Source: an uncultured Chloroflexota bacterium (GTDB taxonomy: Bacteria; Chloroflexota; Anaerolineae; Aggregatilineales; Phototrophicaceae). Taken from it: 11,033 nt of DNA. Positions 1 through 6,013 of this stretch are shown here, piece by piece. The position numbers and the translations under genes are program-made. Below the pieces are notes generated by a model. The model did not search any database. It had not been told where the DNA came from and saw only the letters and a program-made list of their open reading frames with translations. The DNA is taken from NCBI GenBank assembly GCA_903904765.1, contig CAIVEA010000592.1, positions 1 to 11,033 of the forward strand, given 5' to 3'. Each line of letters opens with the position of its first letter. Positions within the stretch are counted from its first letter, which is position 1.

Positions 1-653
1 CACAGGTCGCGCAGCCCACGCAGAAATTCCGGCGTGGCGCTGTGGATGCCGCCCTCGCCCTGCACCGGTTCCACGATCACGGCGGCGGTCTTGTCGGTGA
101 TGGTGGCCTGTGCGCTGGCGAGGTCGTTGTAATTCGCCACTATCACACCGGGCATTAGCGGGTGGAACGGTTTTTGATATTTCTCTTTAGGTGTGAGCGA
201 CAGTGCGCCCAGCGTGCGCCCGTGAAATGCGCCATCGAAGCATACGACTTCGGTTTTGTCGGTCAGCCCTTTTTCGTAGGCCACCTTGCGGGCGAACTTG
301 AGCGCCCCTTCGTTGGCTTCCGCGCCGCTGTTGGTGAAGAACACCTTATCCGCGAACGACTTTTCCACCAGTTGCGCCGCCAGTTCGATGCCCGGTTCTG
401 TGTAATACAGGTTGCTGGTGTGAATCAGTCCGGTGGCGGCGGTCTGGATGGCCTGCTGTAAGCCGGGGTCGCCATAGCCGAGCGCGTTCACGGCGATGCC
501 CGCCACCCAGTCGGTATATGAACGACCTTCTGCGTCAAAGACCGTCGCGCCCTCGCCACCCGTCAAGACGAACGGTGCGCGTTTATAGGTTTGCACAATG
601 GTGTCGTGTTCCTGCTGGATGAGCAGGTCGGTGCGGGTGGGCGAATTGGGCAT
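1..653 (-). CDS. argD: Acetylornithine aminotransferase (class III), 3' end missing
   Basis: This is a PLP-dependent class-III aminotransferase of the ArgD type. In the family it moves an amino group between glutamate and N-acetylglutamate semialdehyde (or the succinyl-diaminopimelate equivalent) in cytoplasmic arginine/lysine synthesis. The window shows 217 N-terminal residues of an expected ~400. Visible motifs are the HTSNLYYTEP segment (residues 78-87), the phosphate-binding NSGAEANEGALKFAR (108-122), FDGAFHGRT (139-147) and EPVQGEGG (195-202). The catalytic lysine lies beyond the left edge, so activity cannot be judged. The ATG at 651-653 is preceded by GGAGG (665-669) at good spacing. 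It lies 41 bases after the HNH-like gene on the same strand, so co-transcription is likely. GABA or ornithine aminotransferase are alternatives, but the motifs fit ArgD best. Confidence 0.9.
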   Translation of the reverse strand, partial: MPNSPTRTDLLIQQEHDTIVQTYKRAPFVLTGGEGATVFDAEGRSYTDWVAGIAVNALGYGDPGLQQAIQTAATGLIHTSNLYYTEPGIELAAQLVEKSFADKVFFTNSGAEANEGALKFARKVAYEKGLTDKTEVVCFDGAFHGRTLGALSLTPKEKYQKPFHPLMPGVIVANYNDLASAQATITDKTAAVIVEPVQGEGGIHSATPEFLRGLRDL

Positions 654-664
654 GGGTGCGCTTT

Positions 665-669
665 CCTCC
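665..669 (-). promoter_or_regulatory. Ribosome-binding site of argD
   Basis: A consensus GGAGG on the minus strand sits 11 bases before the argD ATG. It fixes the start at 653 and gives argD independent translation initiation within the probable operon. Confidence 0.7.
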
Positions 670-694
670 AAGATCGAACAGTAGCGAGAATGCG

Positions 695-1264
695 TTACGA
701 CTGGGCGGCAGGCCAGCCAATTTGTGCCGCAAACCATTCGGCGGTCAGGCGGTAGGGTTCTAGCCAGCCATTTTCCGCTTCATACGCCAGTATCGCCCGC
801 AGCCAACCGATGATAGCTTCCATCGTGGCCGGCGCGACTTTGCCGGAGTCCAGCATGTGCCGCACCAGCTTACGGCTGTAGGCCGAGTCACGGGCGAGGG
901 CATTGTACAGCAAATGGTGCAGTTCGTGGCAGTTGGGACATAACTGCACCGTGACCGGGTTTTCGCCATGCGTTGCAATATCCCACAGGTGATGGCGCTG
1001 CGAGATGGGATACCCGCAGGCCGAGCAGGGGGACATGCGTTCGGCATCGGTGGCGCGGCGGCGGCGCATCAGCTTGCGGTACTTATGCGCCTGATAGAAA
1101 TCCAACCAGTGCCGGAGGATGGTCAGCCGTTCGGCGGCATCACTTTTCGCGGCTAGGCTTTCGCCGAAGGCCGTCAGAATCTTAGCCGCCAGCGCCGGAC
1201 GATACAGAAACCGGATCAGGGCATGTAGCTCATCCAGAAGCGCCTGTTCGGAAAGGCTGTCCAT
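695..1264 (-). CDS. Small HNH-nuclease-like zinc protein
   Basis: I do not recognise a named family for this 189-residue cytoplasmic protein. Its middle carries a cysteine/histidine pattern like the HNH (beta-beta-alpha metal) fold: CSAC at residues 80-83, the pair H91-H92 after SQR, then LCPNCHELHH at 108-117. The C80/C83 and C109/C112 pairs could bind a structural zinc, while H91/H92, N111 and H113/H116/H117 could supply an HNH-type catalytic centre. A basic KYRKLMRRRR stretch (61-70) precedes the domain and could contact nucleic acid. Flanking regions look helical and have no membrane segment. The ATG at 1262-1264 has AAGGTGAT about 11 bases upstream. It sits between malY (83 bases upstream) and argD (41 bases downstream) on the same strand. 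The zinc/HNH reading is from motif shape; nuclease activity is inference, and a non-catalytic zinc finger is the alternative. Confidence 0.75.
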   Translation of the reverse strand: MDSLSEQALLDELHALIRFLYRPALAAKILTAFGESLAAKSDAAERLTILRHWLDFYQAHKYRKLMRRRRATDAERMSPCSACGYPISQRHHLWDIATHGENPVTVQLCPNCHELHHLLYNALARDSAYSRKLVRHMLDSGKVAPATMEAIIGWLRAILAYEAENGWLEPYRLTAEWFAAQIGWPAAQS

Positions 1265-1289
1265 TCCCCGCCAATCACCTTATAACTGC

Positions 1290-1322
1290 CCCCCATATCC
1301 CGCTGTTCAGAAGCGGTGGGGG
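1290..1322. repeat. Imperfect inverted repeat between malY and the HNH-like gene
   Basis: CCCCCA (1290-1295) and CCGCT (1300-1304) pair with AGCGG (1312-1316) and TGGGGG (1317-1322). This leaves a 7-base loop and a 4-base bulge on one arm. No T-tract follows on the minus strand, so it is not a standard intrinsic terminator. It could be an mRNA processing or stability element between the two genes. Confidence 0.45.
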
Positions 1323-1347
1323 ACGATTGTAGCGCAAAATGCGGATT

Positions 1348-2523
1348 TCAGAGCGCGGCAAATGCGGCCTGCATCCGTTCCAGCGCCTCGATCAACTGCG
1401 AGCGTGATGTGCCGAGGTTCATCCGCACGAAACCCTTGCCCGCTTCCCCGAAGTCCGCACCATCGTTCAACCCCACTTTGGCCTTCTCTAGCAGGAATTT
1501 GGAGGGTGCTTGCGGCAGGTTCAGGCCGCGCAGGTCGAGCCACGCCAGATAGGTTCCTTCCGGGCGGGTGAGTCGCACTTCTGACGGGAAATTCTCGGTG
1601 GCGAAATCAATCAAGGTTTCGCGGTTGTTTTTCAGATAGGGTAGCAGTTCATCCAACCATGCCTGACATTCGGTGTAGGCGGCGGTGGCGGCGGTGACGC
1701 CCATCGCGCCGGGGTGCGGTAGGAAGCCGTTCGTCACCTTTTCGAAGCGATCACGCAGCTCTTTGTTCTGGGCGACGGCGAAGCCCAATCCGAGAGTGGG
1801 AACGTTGAAGGTCTTGCTAGGAGCCATTAGCGTGATGGTGATGGCAGCCACTTCTGGCGAGAGCGATGCGATGGGGATGTGCTGTACTTTATCCAGCAGC
1901 AGATCGCAGTGAATTTCGTCCGAGATGATGGTCAATTTATGGCGCAGGCAAATGTCCGCCATGCGCTGCAATTCGGAGCGCGTCCACACCCTCCCCACTG
2001 GATTATGCGGGTTGCACAGGATGAAAGCGCGGGTTTGCGGGGTGATGGCTGCCTCGAAGGCATCAAAGTCAATTTCGTAGCGCAACAAGTTCCCCTGCTG
2101 CCGCACCAACAATTCGCTCGTAACCACCTGCCGTCCAGCGTTGATGGGGGCGCTTAGGAAGGGTGGGTACACCGGAGTTTGCATCAGCACGCCGTCGTCA
2201 GCGCCAGCAAAGGCCAAGCACGAGAAGTTGAGTGCGCTGACCAGATTGGGGAGGAAAATTACATCCTGCGGCTGAATCGTCCATCCGTAGCGGCTTTCCA
2301 TGCGCTGTGTCAGCACTTCCGCCAGAGACGGTGCGCCGAACTGGTAGCCGAACACGCCATGATCTACGCGGCGGTGCAGGGCACGCAACAGCGGCTCCGG
2401 CGACTCGAAATCCATATCCGCCACCCACAGTGGCAGGACATCTTCGCCGAACAAATCCCATTTAATCGAGCCTGTGTTCTGGCGGTTGATGCGAGTATCA
2501 AAACGTGAAGACATGTCAAACAT
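1348..2523 (-). CDS. MalY/PatB-family PLP C-S lyase or aminotransferase
   Basis: This 391-residue fold-type-I PLP enzyme closely resembles the MalY/PatB family, whose members cleave cystathionine or cysteine conjugates to pyruvate, ammonia and a thiol; some also act as aminotransferases. Family motifs are clear: SIKWD (19-23), LWVADMDFESP (32-42), HGVFGY (55-60), NPHNPVGR (171-178), SDEIHCD (201-207) with PLP-ring aspartate D202, and APSKTFN (234-240) with Schiff-base lysine K237. Length is normal and no key residue is missing. Two starts are possible: ATG at 2521-2523 has no usable Shine-Dalgarno, whereas ATG at 2512-2514 (M4) has GGATAGGA about 8 bases upstream, so the true protein may begin three residues later. 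It is divergent from mocR and leads the HNH-argD run. The exact substrate is not visible; a cystathionine beta-lyase role (methionine synthesis or sulfur release) is the leading guess. Confidence 0.9.
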   Translation of the reverse strand: MFDMSSRFDTRINRQNTGSIKWDLFGEDVLPLWVADMDFESPEPLLRALHRRVDHGVFGYQFGAPSLAEVLTQRMESRYGWTIQPQDVIFLPNLVSALNFSCLAFAGADDGVLMQTPVYPPFLSAPINAGRQVVTSELLVRQQGNLLRYEIDFDAFEAAITPQTRAFILCNPHNPVGRVWTRSELQRMADICLRHKLTIISDEIHCDLLLDKVQHIPIASLSPEVAAITITLMAPSKTFNVPTLGLGFAVAQNKELRDRFEKVTNGFLPHPGAMGVTAATAAYTECQAWLDELLPYLKNNRETLIDFATENFPSEVRLTRPEGTYLAWLDLRGLNLPQAPSKFLLEKAKVGLNDGADFGEAGKGFVRMNLGTSRSQLIEALERMQAAFAAL

Positions 2524-2575
2524 CCTATCCGGTAAAGGTGGTTCAAAACACTAGTTTAACGCGCATGATAGAAAA

Positions 2576-2603
2576 CCTCACCTTTGCATACGGACAGGTG
2601 AGG
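2576..2603 (-). repeat. Perfect 8-bp-arm hairpin in the malY leader
   Basis: CCTCACCT (2576-2583) and AGGTGAGG (2596-2603) form a perfect inverted repeat around a 12-base loop. Read on the minus strand the stem is followed by TTTTC, so in the predicted malY leader it could act as a weak attenuator or terminator. It could equally be a dyad operator. No antiterminator partner was identified. Confidence 0.5.
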
Positions 2604-2632
2604 GTGCCTTATTCATAATTCACGCTACTGCT

Positions 2633-2661
2633 ATTTTACAGTGGGGGTGGGGGTGCTTCAA
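2633..2661 (-). promoter_or_regulatory. Predicted sigma70-type promoter of malY
   Basis: On the minus strand TTGAAG (2656-2661) and TAAAAT (2633-2638) are separated by exactly 17 bases and match the -35 and -10 consensus at 4/6 and 5/6. Transcription would start near 2626, giving a leader of about 100 bases that contains the 2576-2603 hairpin. The spacer is a striking C-run tract, CACCCCCACCCCCACTG. Confidence 0.5.
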
Positions 2662-2744
2662 GCGGTTAGTGAGAGAACGTAAGCGTAGGGAAATCGCAAG
2701 CTGATGAGCGTAAACTCTAAGAATCTACGCATGCCATAATGGAC

Positions 2745-2755
2745 TGGTATGGTAT
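2745..2755 (+). repeat. Overlapping tandem TGGTAT repeats, candidate MocR operator
   Basis: TGGTAT occurs at 2745-2750 and again at 2750-2755, sharing one base; on the minus strand this reads ATACCATACCA. The second copy overlaps the mocR -10 element. MocR-family proteins generally bind short direct repeats, and GabR of Bacillus subtilis uses ATACCA repeats, though there they are spaced much further apart. An operator for autorepression is inferred. Confidence 0.4.
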
Positions 2756-2758
2756 AAT
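2750..2758 (+). promoter_or_regulatory. Extended -10 promoter of mocR
   Basis: TGGTATAAT is a perfect TATAAT (2753-2758) with the TGn extension of sigma70-type extended -10 promoters. No -35 resembling TTGACA lies 16-18 bases upstream, as expected for this class. Transcription would start near 2765, about 124 bases before the chosen mocR start. Confidence 0.55.
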
Positions 2759-2876
2759 TTTGGAATAGTGGTTCTGTATCCGCTGGATGATACACCCCTT
2801 TCCTCACAGTCTTTTTGCCGTGTATAACGACTCGGCTCTGTTTTTTTCTTGTTTCTGTAATGTATTGGTTAGTTCT

Positions 2877-2881
2877 GGAAG
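2877..2881 (+). promoter_or_regulatory. Ribosome-binding site that decides the mocR start
   Basis: GGAAG lies 7 bases before the ATG at 2889. The reading frame stays open 34 codons further upstream to an ATG at 2787, but that stretch is T-rich, codes for an unrelated segment, and has no comparable site. The site supports the internal ATG. Confidence 0.55.
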
Positions 2882-2888
2882 CTCACTC

Positions 2889-4418
2889 ATGCTCAACCCC
2901 TCCAAGTTGGCTATTTCGCTGGATCGAGATGGCGAAGAACCGATTTACAGACAGTTGATTCGGCACGTTCGCACCCAGATCGAAAGCGGCAGCCTGCCCC
3001 CCGGCACGCGCTTGCCTGCCAGCCGCGATCTGGCGCAACAGTTGAACATCAGCCGCATCAGCGTGGTCAATGCCTATGCCGAATTGCGTGCCGAAGGTTT
3101 CCTGAGCGCCCATGCTGGACGCGGCACATTTATCGCCGGGGAAACTAACCCCTCCAGCGTGCCGACCAGCGCCACCCTCAGCGCCAACGGCACGAGTATG
3201 GTGACGCACCACACGCCGCCGGAGTCGCCCACCACGCCGGATCGCTCCATCCGCGAGATGATGAGCATGTCGCGCAAGCCGGGGATTATCAGCTTCGCGC
3301 AGGGTGCGCCGCCCAACGATTTTTTTCCGATGCAGCAAGTGCGAGATGCACTGAATACCGTTATGGATCGGGATGGTGGCAAGGCGCTGGGCTACGAGGT
3401 GACGGAAGGCTTCGCACCGCTGCGGGCGGCGGTGCGCGATTACGTCAGCGCCCTCGGCATTTTGTGTCATCCCGATCAGGTGTTGATTACGGGTGGGACG
3501 CAACAGGCACTTGATCTGGTGGTACAGGCGTTACTCTCCGAAGGCGATCTGCTGGTGAGCGAGAACCCAACCTATCTGGGCATGATTGATATTGTTCGCG
3601 CACGCCGCGTGCAAATTCACGGGATTGATGTGGACGAGAATGGCATCCGGCTCGATATGCTGGAAAACTACATCCTCGACAACCGCCCCAAGCTGATCTA
3701 CGTTATGCCCACTTTCCAGAACCCCTCCGGCGTGGTGATGCCGCTGCACCGCCGCCGCCAGCTTTTGAACCTTGCCAACGATTATCAAATTCCGGTGCTG
3801 GAAGATGGCGTGTACCACGAATTGCGCTTTGAAGGCGAGTCGTTGCCACCGCTGAAGGCGCTGGACGAAACCGGAATCGTGATTCACGCCAGTGGTTTTA
3901 CGAAGATGATGGTTCCCGGTTTGCGTATTGGATATTTGATCTCTGACAACCGCCATTACGATCGGTTGGTACGGGTGAAGCAGGCGGCGGATATTTCTAC
4001 GCCCAGCTTGAACCAGCGCTCCATGCACCTGCTACTGGAACGCGGGATGTTGTCGCAGCAATTGGAGCGCAACAACCGTGAACTGCGCCGCCGCCGTGAT
4101 GTGGCGCTGACCGCCGCCGCCAAATATCTGCCCCCCGGCACGCGCTGGAACATCCCGCAGGGCGGGCTGTACCTGTGGGCGCAGTTCCCCAAGAATGGCC
4201 CTTCGGCTGCCGAGGTGTATATTACTTCCGTTCACATGGGCGCGGCCTATGCCATTGGTTCGCTATTCTATCCCAATGGCGGGGGCAGCCACAAGTTTCG
4301 CATCAACTTCGCCCAGCAGAAGCCGATGGATCTTGAGGAAGGGATGCGGCGCATCGGGCGGGCGTGGCGCGAAGTGGCCTGCGAATATGATGATATGGAT
4401 CGCTCGCCATTGTTGTAG
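2889..4418 (+). CDS. MocR-family transcriptional regulator (GntR HTH + aminotransferase-like domain)
   Basis: A 509-residue MocR/PdxR/GabR-type regulator. An N-terminal GntR winged helix (about 14-84) shows PIYRQLIRHVRTQIESG, LPASRDLAQQLNISR and the GRGTFI wing. A linker of about 45 residues follows, then a fold-type-I aminotransferase-like domain to the end. PLP-site residues are kept: NPSG (278-281), D306 in EDGVYHEL, and lysine K339 in SGFTKMMVPGLRIGY. Such proteins use PLP, or PLP plus an amino compound, to switch DNA binding, often activating a divergent gene and repressing themselves. The start at 2889 puts the HTH at its usual distance from the N-terminus. It is divergent from malY and 8 bases upstream of a FAD enzyme, so either or both may be targets. 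The effector cannot be read from the sequence; PdxR seems unlikely because no pdxST is adjacent. Membership is clear, target is inference. Confidence 0.92.
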   Translation: MLNPSKLAISLDRDGEEPIYRQLIRHVRTQIESGSLPPGTRLPASRDLAQQLNISRISVVNAYAELRAEGFLSAHAGRGTFIAGETNPSSVPTSATLSANGTSMVTHHTPPESPTTPDRSIREMMSMSRKPGIISFAQGAPPNDFFPMQQVRDALNTVMDRDGGKALGYEVTEGFAPLRAAVRDYVSALGILCHPDQVLITGGTQQALDLVVQALLSEGDLLVSENPTYLGMIDIVRARRVQIHGIDVDENGIRLDMLENYILDNRPKLIYVMPTFQNPSGVVMPLHRRRQLLNLANDYQIPVLEDGVYHELRFEGESLPPLKALDETGIVIHASGFTKMMVPGLRIGYLISDNRHYDRLVRVKQAADISTPSLNQRSMHLLLERGMLSQQLERNNRELRRRRDVALTAAAKYLPPGTRWNIPQGGLYLWAQFPKNGPSAAEVYITSVHMGAAYAIGSLFYPNGGGSHKFRINFAQQKPMDLEEGMRRIGRAWREVACEYDDMDRSPLL

Positions 4419-4426
4419 CGCCTTCT

Positions 4427-6013
4427 ATGCAACCATCCATTGATAACGATTTGCCTGTGATTGTCATCGGCGGTGGGCTGGCTGGCCTAACCGCCGCTGT
4501 GCATTTGATTGAGCGCGGCGTGCCCACGATTGTGATGGATGCGGATCGCGTGTGGCCGGGCGGACGGCTGTCCGGCGGCGACCCCGACGAGGTGGAACAC
4601 GCGGGGCGCGTGTGGCACTTCCCTAGCGAACATGGCGTACACGGCGTATGGGGCGGCTACGGCAACCTGCGTGCCACACTGGAACGCTTCACGGATACGC
4701 GCTTGCAACCATCGGCGGGCGAGGAGTGGATTAACCGTTGGGGACGGCAGGTGCGGGTGGTGGAAGCCGGCCAACTGGTGCGCGGCGGCTGGATTCCCGC
4801 GCCCTTCCATTACCTCAGTTTGCTCTTTCGACCCCGTTTCTGGCGGGCGATCACCCCTTGGGATTTCCTGTCGCTACCCGGTTTCCTGTTCAGCCTGCTG
4901 TGGACGCTCGGCCTCGACCCGCTGCACGAAGAAGTCGCGCTGGATGGTCTGCTGCTGGACGACTACTTTCGCGGCTGGACACCCAACCTGCGGGCGACCT
5001 TCGAGGGGCTGGCGATTAACTTACTGGCCGCCCCGCCAGAGGACATCACGCTCACGGGGACGATTGCCGCGCTGCGTTTTTACACCATGCTGCGCCGCGA
5101 CTCGTGGGCGATGCACTTTTTTCCGTCTAACGCGCATGACTGCGTGATTCAACCGCTGATTGACCGCATCCGTGACGGCGGCGGGCTGGTGCTGATGGGC
5201 GCAGAAGCGCAGCGCCTCGAACGCCTGCCGGAGGGTGGCTGGCGCGTGGTCGCCGAGGATTCGACGCGGGGCGGACGGCGTTCGGCAGAGGCGGCACAGA
5301 TCATCCTCGCCACCCATGCCCCCGGCGCGGCACGCCTGCTGCTGGATAGCCCGGACACGGCGCAGGCGGCGCGGGCGATTCGCTTTCCCGGTGCGGTACG
5401 GAATGCGACGGTGCGGCTGTGGTTCTCGGCAGCGCCGCGCCCCGGCACAGCGGGGGGGATGCTGACGGGCGATTTTTTGCCAGACAACTTTTTCTGGTTG
5501 CATCGCTTGTTCGCGGAGTTCCGCGACTGGCACGCGCAAACGGGCGGCAGCGCCATCGAACTCCATCTGTATGCCCGTGACGAGTGGTTGGAAAACCAGC
5601 CGGATAACGTGCTGCTCATCCGCTGCGTGGATGAGGTGCAGCGGGCGTTCCCCGAAGTGCGCGGTCACTTCCTGCATGGGTCGGTGCGCCGTAACAGCCG
5701 CGTCCAGACGCGATTCCGCGTGCCGACTGCCGATTGCTTGCACCTGCAAACCCCTTGGCTGGATGTGCTGGCCTGTGGCGATTGGATTGGCTACGATTCG
5801 CCGTCCTTCTGGATGGAGCGTTCTGCCACGACCGCCATTGCCGCCGCCAACGAAATCCTCCTCTCGCGGGGACTCGAACCGTATCCGATCTACCAACCGC
5901 CGCCGCCCGAACCGCTGGCGCGGGCGTTGCAAGCCGTCTCACGCGGGTTTCGCAAAACAGTGGGACGTGCGCTGCTCAAGACCGGGCGTGCGCTGCGGCG
6001 GCGTTCGCCTTAG
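4427..6013 (+). CDS. FAD-dependent amine-oxidase/desaturase-like oxidoreductase
   Basis: A 528-residue flavoprotein of the amine oxidase/phytoene desaturase/hydroxysqualene dehydroxylase superfamily. The dinucleotide-binding motif VIVIGGGLAGLTAA lies at 11-24, the ribose-binding acidic pair D38/D40 ends the second strand, and GGRLSG is at 45-50. The C-terminal FAD motif is GDWIGYDSPSFWMERSATTA (451-470). The middle is hydrophobic and aromatic (FHYLSLLFRPRFW; FLSLPGFLFSLLWTLGLDP), suggesting a lipophilic substrate or membrane contact. The C-terminal ~40 residues are very basic (SRGFRKTVGRALLKTGRALRRR). It starts 8 bases after the mocR stop with no clear Shine-Dalgarno, so translation is probably coupled to mocR. 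The last 38 bases overlap the convergent glycosyltransferase gene. Cofactor class is well supported; substrate (amine, carotenoid, squalene-derived or other) is not determined. No squalene or phytoene synthase is adjacent. Confidence 0.85.
   Translation: MQPSIDNDLPVIVIGGGLAGLTAAVHLIERGVPTIVMDADRVWPGGRLSGGDPDEVEHAGRVWHFPSEHGVHGVWGGYGNLRATLERFTDTRLQPSAGEEWINRWGRQVRVVEAGQLVRGGWIPAPFHYLSLLFRPRFWRAITPWDFLSLPGFLFSLLWTLGLDPLHEEVALDGLLLDDYFRGWTPNLRATFEGLAINLLAAPPEDITLTGTIAALRFYTMLRRDSWAMHFFPSNAHDCVIQPLIDRIRDGGGLVLMGAEAQRLERLPEGGWRVVAEDSTRGGRRSAEAAQIILATHAPGAARLLLDSPDTAQAARAIRFPGAVRNATVRLWFSAAPRPGTAGGMLTGDFLPDNFFWLHRLFAEFRDWHAQTGGSAIELHLYARDEWLENQPDNVLLIRCVDEVQRAFPEVRGHFLHGSVRRNSRVQTRFRVPTADCLHLQTPWLDVLACGDWIGYDSPSFWMERSATTAIAAANEILLSRGLEPYPIYQPPPPEPLARALQAVSRGFRKTVGRALLKTGRALRRRSP

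Larger units (their letters stand above)
2524..2888. other. Divergent malY-mocR intergenic control region
   Basis: This 365-base gene-free stretch lies between the start codons of malY (minus) and mocR (plus). It is more AT-rich than the genes around it. Contents, left to right: malY leader with an inverted repeat (2576-2603), malY promoter (2633-2661) with a G-run tract in its spacer, an unassigned stretch (2662-2730), a small CCAT-A-ATGG palindrome (2734-2742), TGGTAT repeats overlapping the mocR extended -10 (2745-2758), and a T-rich mocR leader of about 120 bases. No small gene is supported. Confidence 0.7.

Noticed and set aside
2787..2888. 34-codon N-terminal extension of the MocR protein
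   Set aside because: The stretch is T-rich, has no ribosome-binding site, lies in the mocR leader, and would push the GntR domain away from its usual N-terminal position.
2883..3503. 206-codon open frame antisense to mocR
   Set aside because: It mirrors a GC-rich coding region, with composition (Arg/His/Ala-rich) typical of a shadow frame and no domain or start signal.
5021..5932. 303-codon open frame antisense to the flavoenzyme
   Set aside because: The flavoenzyme on the other strand has FAD motifs along this region; the antisense product is Arg/Gln/His-rich with no recognisable domain.
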